Translations under genes and position numbers: made by a program
Source of the DNA: Bacilli bacterium
Lineage (GTDB): Bacteria; Bacillota_I; Bacilli_A; RF39; UBA660
Assembly (NCBI GenBank): GCA_017435465.1
Contig: JAFSEX010000042.1
Coordinates: 1-41,427, forward strand
DNA: 41,427 nt
Direction: 5' to 3'
The notes under the pieces: model-generated
Told to the model about the DNA's origin: nothing
The model's database searches: none
What the model saw: only the letters and a program-made list of their open reading frames with translations
Shown: piece by piece, positions 27,011 through 33,788 of the stretch
Layout: the number at the start of each line of letters is the position of its first letter
Position numbering within the stretch: the first letter of the stretch is position 1

Positions 27011-27241
27011 ATGATAATTGAAAAAAATCAAATTATAACATTAAACAATAATATAGAATATTTTGTTGTAAATACAATAATTTATAATAATGAGAAATAT
27101 GCTCTTATTATAAATATTAATGAAGATAATGATTATTTATTTGTAAAACAGAAAAGAAATCAAAAATTAATAATTATTAATGACTCAAAAACTATTAAAG
27201 ATATTTCTAATTTATTAAAAGATGATATAAATCTTTACTAA
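27011..27241 (+). CDS. Small beta-rich protein, DUF1292-like (paralogue 3)
   Basis: 76 residues, starting MIIEKNQIITLNNNIEYFVV and matching the 26191 product (EKNQIITLNNN against KDQIVTLDNN; NDYLFVKQ against DDYMIVKR). A TTG at 26996 is upstream of the ribosome-binding site GAGAGGTG (26998-27005), so the ATG at 27011 is the start. No signal peptide. Function unknown. Confidence 0.6.
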   Translation: MIIEKNQIITLNNNIEYFVVNTIIYNNEKYALIININEDNDYLFVKQKRNQKLIIINDSKTIKDISNLLKDDINLY

Positions 27242-27307
27242 ATTATTAAAAATACTTGAAAAAATAATAAAAACTTTATACAATTATTTAGTAAGGAAGT
27301 GAATATA

Positions 27308-27778
27308 ATGAGTAAAGAAATTAAAGAAGAAAAAAAATCTACAGGTATGACTATATTAATTATTACAGCAATAACAATATTAATTATTGCTTTATTCTAC
27401 CCATACAATAGTGAACCTAATGTTGATAAGTTAAATAAGATATCATATGATCAATATCAAACTTTATTAAGTGAGGCAAAGGATAATCTAATTTTAATTG
27501 CAAGACCAACATGTGGTTTTTGTGTTAAATTCATTCCAATATTAGAAGAAATAGTAGATGAATATGGAATAGTAATTAATTATTTTGACACAGATACATT
27601 ATCAACTAGCGAATCGAAACAATTTTATGAATCAGATTCTTTGTATAGTAGCAAAGAATTTGGAACACCTACACTTATAATTACTAATAATAGCGAAATA
27701 ACAAAATATTCAATTGGATATAAAGAAAAAGCTGAAGCTGTTAATTGGTTAAAAGAAAACGGAATAATTGTTGAATAA
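27308..27778 (+). CDS. Membrane-anchored thioredoxin-like protein
   Basis: 156 residues. A Lys/Glu-rich cytoplasmic start is followed by one transmembrane helix (~13-33) and a thioredoxin fold facing outward, with the redox motif CGFC (~69-72) after IARPT and the cis-proline loop GTPTLII (~121-127). It should oxidise, reduce or isomerise disulfides of exported proteins, or act as a reductant carrier; the direction cannot be told. The ATG at 27308 follows AAGGAAG; the GTG at 27299 touches that site. The next gene starts within its stop codon (TAATG). Confidence 0.85.
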   Translation: MSKEIKEEKKSTGMTILIITAITILIIALFYPYNSEPNVDKLNKISYDQYQTLLSEAKDNLILIARPTCGFCVKFIPILEEIVDEYGIVINYFDTDTLSTSESKQFYESDSLYSSKEFGTPTLIITNNSEITKYSIGYKEKAEAVNWLKENGIIVE

Positions 27779-28227
27779 TGATAGATAAAGAATATTTATT
27801 GTCAGAGGTAAGAAAATTTAAAAAGAAATTTCCTTTTACAATTGCTTGGAGATTAAAAAGTAATACCCGTGTAATTTATCAACATTTAAATGATGATGAA
27901 AAAATAGTTTATGCATTTGCTGCACAAAAAAATGATAGTCCATTTGATATTGTCACAACTTGTGTAGTTGCTATTACAAACAAAAGAATTTTAATTGGAC
28001 AAAAAAGAGTATTATTCGGATATTTCTACTACTCAATAACACCAGATATGTTTAATGATTTAACAATTAAAATGGGATTAATATGGGGTAAAGTATATAT
28101 TGATACTGTAAAAGAAGTGGTTGTATTATCAAATATACAAAAAGAAGCTTTACTAGAAATTGAAACAGAAATATCAGAATATATGATGGAAGAAAAAAAG
28201 AAATACAAAACTAGGGAAACAAAATAG
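27778..28227 (+). CDS. Bacterial PH-domain-like protein
   Basis: 149 residues, soluble. The central part (~35-120) has the bacterial pleckstrin-homology pattern: an acidic E-K-I-V-Y-AF strand (LNDDEKIVYAFAAQ), then VVAITNKRILIGQKRVLFGY, where TNKR[IL]L is the family hallmark, and a helix-strand end. Such domains are often found in proteins that report on the envelope or bind membranes; the function here is unknown. It overlaps the thioredoxin stop, so the two are co-translated, and a terminator follows. Confidence 0.75.
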   Translation: MIDKEYLLSEVRKFKKKFPFTIAWRLKSNTRVIYQHLNDDEKIVYAFAAQKNDSPFDIVTTCVVAITNKRILIGQKRVLFGYFYYSITPDMFNDLTIKMGLIWGKVYIDTVKEVVVLSNIQKEALLEIETEISEYMMEEKKKYKTRETK

Positions 28228-28256
28228 TAAAAATATTAATATTTTTACTATTTTTT
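28222..28256 (+). terminator. Terminator after the PH-domain gene
   Basis: AAATAGTAAAAATAT and ATATTTTTACTATTT make a near-perfect hairpin around 28237-28238 and run into Ts. The left arm contains the TAG stop. Confidence 0.8.
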
Positions 28257-28283
28257 CATATATTCTAGTAAGGGGTGTTTAAA

Positions 28284-28745
28284 ATGTACGGTATATATAT
28301 TGTAAAAGATAATGATACTATAGAAAGCATTGCGAACAAATACAATATTAGTGTAGAACAATTATATGAAATTAATGGATTTGAACCAATGAGTGTATTA
28401 GAAGTTGGCCAAAGAGTAATTGTTCCAATGATTAAGCCAGAACTATTTGAATATTATGCTATAAAAAAAGGAGATACACTATATAAATTAGGAGAACTAT
28501 TTAAAATAAACCCAGAAAAATTGGCCGAAATTAATGGATTAAATACAAATGAATATATTTATGAGGGACAAATACTTATAATACCAAAAGAAGGCGTTGA
28601 AATAACTATAACAAAAGAAGGAGATACAATTGATGGATTGAGTAAAAAACTTGGAACCAATAGTTTTGGATTGTTATTACAAAACCCAAACATTTATGTT
28701 TTGCCTGAACAATTAATTACATATAAAAAAGTTTCTAATGAATAG
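28284..28745 (+). CDS. Triple LysM protein
   Basis: 153 residues made of three LysM modules: ~2-46 (YIVKDNDTIESIANKYNISV), ~54-98 (YYAIKKGDTLYKLGELFKIN) and a less regular third, ~104-145 (TITKEGDTIDGLSKKLGTN). LysM modules bind N-acetylglucosamine-containing glycans such as peptidoglycan. There is no signal peptide, which recalls spore-coat or otherwise non-classically located LysM proteins. The GTG at 28275 overlaps the Shine-Dalgarno AAGGGG, so the ATG at 28284 was chosen. Confidence 0.88.
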   Translation: MYGIYIVKDNDTIESIANKYNISVEQLYEINGFEPMSVLEVGQRVIVPMIKPELFEYYAIKKGDTLYKLGELFKINPEKLAEINGLNTNEYIYEGQILIIPKEGVEITITKEGDTIDGLSKKLGTNSFGLLLQNPNIYVLPEQLITYKKVSNE

Positions 28746-28758
28746 AGACTTTTTATTT
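28726..28758 (+). terminator. Terminator overlapping the end of the LysM gene
   Basis: AAAAAGTTTCT (28726-28736) pairs with AGAGACTTTTT (28744-28754) through one G-U; the stop codon lies within the hairpin. Confidence 0.75.
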
Positions 28759-28771
28759 TTTTCAAAAATAT

Positions 28772-28800
28772 TTGATTAAAGGATAATATTATAGTATAAT
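28772..28800 (+). promoter_or_regulatory. Promoter of the 28833 operon
   Basis: TTGATT (28772-28777), 17 bp, TATAAT (28795-28800). Confidence 0.7.
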
Positions 28801-28832
28801 TGTAATATCAAGATATAAGGAGTTAGTGATAT

Positions 28833-29297
28833 ATGAAAAAACTAAAAAAAATATGGAAGAATAATAAGATTGCTATTTTATTTACAATTGTAATTATTTT
28901 AATTTTAGTAATTGGACTCTTAATGATTTATCCATTATATTCTACTAAAAGTGGTAGTGACTATGGTAATAGGTTAGACGGAATAAAAAAAGTAGCAATT
29001 AAAAACAATGTAACTGATGAGGTTAAAAAAATTTTTAAAGAAGATGAAAGAATAAGTAAAGTAAAAATTAATTTAAAAGGAAAATTGTATAATGTAGTAT
29101 TAACATTAAAAGATGAAACCGAATTAAATGAAATTGCAGATAAGATTCCTGAAATATTTACTAATTTTAGTGAAGAACAATTAAGTTTTTATGATTTTCA
29201 AATATTTATAACTGGAAAAAACGGTGAAGAAGTAAAAACAATAATTGGATATAAAAATAAAAAATCAGAATCTATTATATGGTCTAACAATAAATAG
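28833..29297 (+). CDS. Signal-anchored extracytoplasmic protein, unknown
   Basis: 154 residues. The short basic N-terminus (KKLKKIWKNNK) and a 23-residue hydrophobic helix (~13-36) anchor it in the membrane. The outer ~115 residues have alternating strands and helices (DGIKKVAIKNNVTDEVKKIF, KVKINLKGKLYNVVLTL, ELNEIADKIPEIF, FQIFITGKNGEEV), a ferredoxin-like or secretin-like alternation. No family is recognised. It is the first gene of a unit with the GGDEF protein (12 bp gap) and may be its partner. Confidence 0.6.
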   Translation: MKKLKKIWKNNKIAILFTIVIILILVIGLLMIYPLYSTKSGSDYGNRLDGIKKVAIKNNVTDEVKKIFKEDERISKVKINLKGKLYNVVLTLKDETELNEIADKIPEIFTNFSEEQLSFYDFQIFITGKNGEEVKTIIGYKNKKSESIIWSNNK

Positions 29298-29309
29298 GAG
29301 GTGTAGAAT

Positions 29310-31355
29310 ATGAAAAAAAATAATAAAAAAATATTACTAATTTTAGGATCAATAATATTAGTAATAGCTTTTATAACAACAATATATGTAGTGTTAACTA
29401 CGCCTGATAAAACTAGTACACTAACTGCATTAGAAAAAAGATGGGTCGAACAAAATAAAAACAAAGTAATAAATGTAGCTGTTTTAAATAATGTTCCATT
29501 ATATGGATACGAAGGAAAAGGTATATTTTTTGATTTTCTAGAAGACTTTGAAAAAGATATCAATTTAGAATTTAACAAAGTATCATATAATCATGGTAAT
29601 GCTCCTTCATTAGAGGATTATAAATTCGAAATAACTGATAAAATTAATGATAATCAATTATTAGTATATCAAGATTATTATATCGCATTATCTAAAAATA
29701 ATGAAAGATATGATAAAATATCTGATTTTAGTGGATTGGATATTGGCACTTTAAATAATAAAGTAGGAGATATTACTTATTATTTAACAGATGCAAAAGC
29801 AACATTCACAACAAAAGAAAATATTGATGATCTATTAGACGGATTAAAAAAGGATGAATTGGATACAATAATAATACCTTATAATATGTATTTAGATATA
29901 ATTTTAAATAATGATTATTATATAGTATATAATTTTAAAGATATATATGATAATTATGTTTTAACATTAAGTCAAACTAATGAAACTGTAAATAACATTA
30001 TAAAAAAATATATTGAATTATGGAAAAACACAAAATTCAATGAATATTATAGCGATAAATTTAATGAATTATATTTTGAAAGTAAAGATATATCTACAAA
30101 ATCTCAAGCTGATTTTAAAGGTAAAATTTACACATATGGATATGTAGAAAATTTACCATTTGAAAATGTTGTAAATAATCAATTAATTGGAATTAATGGG
30201 GAATATTTTAATAGTTTTGCATCCTTAACTGATATTGAAATAGAATATGAAAAATTTAATTCAATAGAAGAATTAAGAAAAGCTTTTAATGAAAATAAAA
30301 TTGATATTATGTTTAATAACTTTGATAATACAAATAGTATAAATAATGCATATAAAACAACATCAGTTTTTGATGAAGAATACGTTATACTAACAAATGT
30401 TAATAATAATAGAGTATTTGATTCAATAAAATCATTAAAGGGTGAAACAGTTTACATACTTAAAGATAGTTTATTAATAGATTATGTTAATAAAAATGTG
30501 GAAGTTCAAATAAAAACATTTGATAATAATAAAAAATTACTTGATAATTTAAATGATGATATGATAATAATTCTGGATTATGATACTTATAATTATTATA
30601 AAAATACACAGTTAGATAAATTTATTTTAAATTATCAAGGTAATATGAATATTAACTATAATTTTATTGTTAAAAATTCTAAGGATAATGAAATATTAGC
30701 ACATCTACTTGATTATTATGTTTCAAGTATAAATTATAAAAGTGTTAAAAATAATGCATATCAAACATTGATAATTAATCCTAAAAATGAGACAGTATTA
30801 CAAACAATTATTAATTATTTCTTATACATTGTGTTACCAATATTAATAATAGGTGGATTACTTTATGTAATGTTTACAAAAAGAAAGAAAAAACTAGAGA
30901 TCAAAAAAGATGAAAAACTAAGATATATTGATATGTTAACTTCATTAAAAAACCGTAATTATTTAAATACAAATATTTCAGTATGGGACGATAGTAAAAT
31001 TTATCCTCAAACAATTGTAATAGTTGATTTAAATAATATTAAATATATAAATGATAATTTTGGACATGAAGAAGGAGATAATGTAATAAAAGCTGCTGCA
31101 AATATATTAATAAGAACTCAATTAGAAAATTCAGATATAATAAGAACAGATGGTAATGAATTTTTAATTTATTTAATAGGGTATAGTGAAGACGATGTAA
31201 TAAATTATATGAGAAAATTGTACAAAGAAATGAAAGAACTACCACATGGATTTGGAGCAGCATTTGGATATAGTATGATTATGGATGATATAAAACTTGT
31301 TGATGATGCGATTAATGAAGCAACACTAGACATGAGAACTAATAAAGAATCATAG
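29310..31355 (+). CDS. Sensor protein: tandem solute-binding domains plus variant GGDEF domain
   Basis: 681 residues. An N-terminal transmembrane helix (~6-28), two solute-binding-protein family 3-like domains outside (~45-265 and ~270-495), a second helix (~500-525), then a cytoplasmic GGDEF domain. The GGDEF domain opens DMLTSLKNRNYLN and has the metal Asp573 in VDLNNIKYINDNFGH, but its signature reads RTDGNEF (612-618): GGDEF has become DGNEF, with Asn616 for the metal-binding acidic residue. Canonical enzymes make c-di-GMP from GTP; this one may be inactive, altered in specificity, or a receptor. No EAL or PilZ gene is in the window. Confidence 0.82.
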   Translation: MKKNNKKILLILGSIILVIAFITTIYVVLTTPDKTSTLTALEKRWVEQNKNKVINVAVLNNVPLYGYEGKGIFFDFLEDFEKDINLEFNKVSYNHGNAPSLEDYKFEITDKINDNQLLVYQDYYIALSKNNERYDKISDFSGLDIGTLNNKVGDITYYLTDAKATFTTKENIDDLLDGLKKDELDTIIIPYNMYLDIILNNDYYIVYNFKDIYDNYVLTLSQTNETVNNIIKKYIELWKNTKFNEYYSDKFNELYFESKDISTKSQADFKGKIYTYGYVENLPFENVVNNQLIGINGEYFNSFASLTDIEIEYEKFNSIEELRKAFNENKIDIMFNNFDNTNSINNAYKTTSVFDEEYVILTNVNNNRVFDSIKSLKGETVYILKDSLLIDYVNKNVEVQIKTFDNNKKLLDNLNDDMIIILDYDTYNYYKNTQLDKFILNYQGNMNINYNFIVKNSKDNEILAHLLDYYVSSINYKSVKNNAYQTLIINPKNETVLQTIINYFLYIVLPILIIGGLLYVMFTKRKKKLEIKKDEKLRYIDMLTSLKNRNYLNTNISVWDDSKIYPQTIVIVDLNNIKYINDNFGHEEGDNVIKAAANILIRTQLENSDIIRTDGNEFLIYLIGYSEDDVINYMRKLYKEMKELPHGFGAAFGYSMIMDDIKLVDDAINEATLDMRTNKES

Positions 31356-31368
31356 GATAGTGATAACA

Positions 31369-32250
31369 GTGAAAAATAAATTTGAAATATTTTTAAGTAA
31401 AATATTATTAATACTTAAAAAACCACAAATGAGAGTACTACCAGGGAACATTGCGTTCTACTTTGTACTCTCTATTATTCCACTAATAACATTGTTTGTT
31501 TTTTTTGGTTCATTAATAAATATTCCAAGTAGTGATTTGTTAAATTTTTTTAATCAAACTTTTCCAGAATCAATAAGTAAAATTTTAATTCCTGCTTTTA
31601 CTGAAAGTACAATTAATTTTAGTACAGTAGTGTTAATTATAATTACATTATTTATTGCATCAAATGGCGCAAATTCAATAATAATTACTTCAAATACATT
31701 ATATAAAATTAGAAAAAGTGATCCATTGAAAAATAGAATTAAAGCATTTGTAATCACGTTTATATTTTTAGATATATTATTGTTTATGTTTATTATTCCA
31801 ATTTTTGGTGCTCAAATAATTGAAGTTATAAGCAATTTATTTCATAATCAAAATGTGTACAAAGCATTAATGATTATATATAATGTTTTACAAATTCCTT
31901 TATCATTATTATTTATTTATTTTAATATAAAAGTAGTATATACCATAAGTCCGGATGAAAAAATTAAGAGCAAAGATGTAACAAATGGTGCTTTATTTAC
32001 GACTATTACATGGGTAATTGCTGCACAAATTTATTCATATTATGTAGAACATTTTTCTAATTATACACGTGTTTATGGAAACTTATCAAATTTAATAATG
32101 TTAATGTTATTTATATATTTACTTGCATATATATTTGTAATTGGGATGGCCCTTAATGCATCTTCTAGTGAATTAGAAGAAGAAATAGAAAGAACTGGCA
32201 AAATAAATTTATTAAAAGTTGTACATAATAATAAAGGATACACAAAATAG
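31369..32250 (+). CDS. YihY/virulence factor BrkB family membrane protein
   Basis: 293 residues with six transmembrane segments (~20-45, 75-100, 125-150, 165-185, 200-220, 235-255) in the YihY/BrkB arrangement: RVLPGNIAFYFVLSIIPLI near the start, FIASNGANSII, and VYGNLSNLIMLMLFIYL near the end. The old name ribonuclease BN is a misassignment; the role is unknown, possibly transport or lipid-related. The start is uncertain: GTG at 31369 (preceded by AGGATAGTGAT) fits better than GTG at 31360. It follows the GGDEF gene directly. Confidence 0.88.
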   Translation: MKNKFEIFLSKILLILKKPQMRVLPGNIAFYFVLSIIPLITLFVFFGSLINIPSSDLLNFFNQTFPESISKILIPAFTESTINFSTVVLIIITLFIASNGANSIIITSNTLYKIRKSDPLKNRIKAFVITFIFLDILLFMFIIPIFGAQIIEVISNLFHNQNVYKALMIIYNVLQIPLSLLFIYFNIKVVYTISPDEKIKSKDVTNGALFTTITWVIAAQIYSYYVEHFSNYTRVYGNLSNLIMLMLFIYLLAYIFVIGMALNASSSELEEEIERTGKINLLKVVHNNKGYTK

Positions 32251-32402
32251 TATTACGATAGTGTATCCAAACACAGACTACTTTTAAATACAAAAATAGT
32301 TTAACTGTGAACTAAGATTTGTATTTGCTAGATGTAATACTATTAGTCTCCTTTATTTAAGGAACCCTAAAATAGGGTTAAGTGGCGATGAGCCACTTTT
32401 TT
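32246..32402 (+). other. Cluster of four or five hairpins, unidentified structured RNA or DNA
   Basis: No gene, but dense pairing: an 11-bp perfect helix AATAGTATTAC (32246-32256) / GTAATACTATT (32334-32344) encloses a 9-bp helix AAATACAAA/TTTGTATTT (32286-32294, 32318-32326) and a small hairpin GTGT/ACAC. Then come TCCTT/AAGGA (32349-32363), AACCCTA/TAGGGTT (32363-32379) and AAGTGGC/GCCACTT (32380-32398) with six Ts, a terminator. CACAG (32273-32277) can pair with CTGTG (32305-32309), a possible pseudoknot. It starts inside the YihY stop region. I do not recognise the class. Confidence 0.5.
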
Positions 32403-32405
32403 AAT

Positions 32406-32434
32406 TTGCATTTTTTTAAAATTTATTATATAAT
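32406..32434 (+). promoter_or_regulatory. Promoter of hisS
   Basis: TTGCAT (32406-32411), 17 bp, TATAAT (32429-32434); start expected near 32441. Confidence 0.65.
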
Positions 32435-32441
32435 GTATATC

Positions 32442-32467
32442 CGCATTAATTAATATGCGTTTTTTTC
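32442..32467 (+). terminator. Terminator-like hairpin at the 5' end of the hisS transcript
   Basis: CGCAT and ATGCG around TAATTAAT, followed by seven Ts, begin within two bases of the predicted start of transcription. It is either a weak attenuator or the end of read-through transcripts from upstream. Confidence 0.5.
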
Positions 32468-32500
32468 TTACATATAATATTTTAAAAGGAGAAATGTTAA

Positions 32501-33706
32501 ATGTGTATAACAAAAGAACATGGTACTTATGATTTATTTGGTAATGAAAGTATAAAGTGGCAATATGTTGAAAAAATAATTACAGAAGTATGTCAAAAAT
32601 ATAATTTTAAATATATTAGAACACCTATATTAGAAAAAACTGAACTATTTCACAAAAGTATTGGTAAAGCAACTGATATTATTTCAAAAGAACTATATAA
32701 TTTTAAAGATAAAGGAAATTATAATATATCACTTAGACCTGAAGGTACATCAGGTATAATTAGAAGTTATATAGAAAATGAAATGTATAAAGATAATGAA
32801 ATAACAAAACTTTACTATTTAGGTCCAATGTTTAGATATGAGCAACTCGATGAAGGAAGATTTAGAGAGTTTTATCAGTTTGGAGTAGAAGTTATTAATA
32901 GTAATGATCCACTAATGGATGCACAAATAATAAATTTAGCACTTACTATATTTAAAAGATTAAATATAGATGTTACCGTATATATAAATAATGTAGGGGA
33001 ATATGAAAATAAAAAATTATATAAGGAAAGTTTAAAGAGATATTTTAAAAATCATATTGATGATTTATGTGATGATTGTAAAAGAAGATATAAACAAAAT
33101 CCCATTAGAATTCTAGATTGTAAAAAAGATAAAAGAAAAGATTATGTTTTAGGGGCACCTAAAATAGAAAAATATTTAAGTAGTAATTCTAAAGAACATT
33201 TTAAAAAGGTATTAGAATATTTAGAAAAATTAAATATTAAATATGTAATTAATCCTAATTTAGTAAGAGGTTTAGATTATTATACTAATACTGTATTTGA
33301 AATAAAAACAAATATAGATAAATTAGGATGTGCAAATACAATATGTGGTGGTGGAAGATATAATTCACTGATAAATTATTTATCAGATAAAAATATTCCA
33401 TCAATAGGATTTGCGATTGGTATAGAAAGATTGTTAAATGTGGTAGATAGTACATTAATTAATAATGATAATCTTGTAGACGTTTTAATTATAGGTAACA
33501 AAAAAAATGATAAAGAAAAATTATTATTATCAAATTTTTGTATACAAAATAATTTATCTGTAGAATTGTCAAGTAATAAGTGTAAATCAAGATATACAAT
33601 TAATATTATAGATAATGCAAATTACCTTATGTATGATAATATTAAAAACAAAAAATATAATTATAATTATGATAAATTGTTAAAAAAATTAAGTTTAATT
33701 ACTTAA
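32501..33706 (+). CDS. hisS: Histidyl-tRNA synthetase
   Basis: 401 residues, somewhat shorter than the usual ~420. It charges tRNA-His. Class II motifs: HGTYDLFGNE start, motif 2 RPEGTSGIIRSYIE and MFRYEQ...GRFREFYQFGVE (~86-130), the histidine-specific LVRGLDYYTNTVFEI (~258-272) and GGGRYNSLI, and motif 3 GFAIGIERLLN (~304-314). The anticodon-binding domain (~325-401) is short and diverged, Lys/Asn-rich. Cysteines in the insertion (CDDCKRRY, ~191-198, and a later Cys) are notable. No aspS follows, unlike in many Firmicutes, so this could be a second copy. AAAAGGAG precedes the ATG. Confidence 0.93.
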   Translation: MCITKEHGTYDLFGNESIKWQYVEKIITEVCQKYNFKYIRTPILEKTELFHKSIGKATDIISKELYNFKDKGNYNISLRPEGTSGIIRSYIENEMYKDNEITKLYYLGPMFRYEQLDEGRFREFYQFGVEVINSNDPLMDAQIINLALTIFKRLNIDVTVYINNVGEYENKKLYKESLKRYFKNHIDDLCDDCKRRYKQNPIRILDCKKDKRKDYVLGAPKIEKYLSSNSKEHFKKVLEYLEKLNIKYVINPNLVRGLDYYTNTVFEIKTNIDKLGCANTICGGGRYNSLINYLSDKNIPSIGFAIGIERLLNVVDSTLINNDNLVDVLIIGNKKNDKEKLLLSNFCIQNNLSVELSSNKCKSRYTINIIDNANYLMYDNIKNKKYNYNYDKLLKKLSLIT

Positions 33707-33731
33707 TTTTTTTAACGTTTAACATAGACAT

Positions 33732-33760
33732 TTTACACTAAATATGATTTAATATATAAT
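33732..33760 (+). promoter_or_regulatory. Promoter of the variable-repeat protein gene
   Basis: TTTACA (33732-33737), 17 bp, TATAAT (33755-33760), just after the hisS stop. Confidence 0.7.
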
Positions 33761-33788
33761 GTAGGGAACTTTAGAATCGGGTGATATT

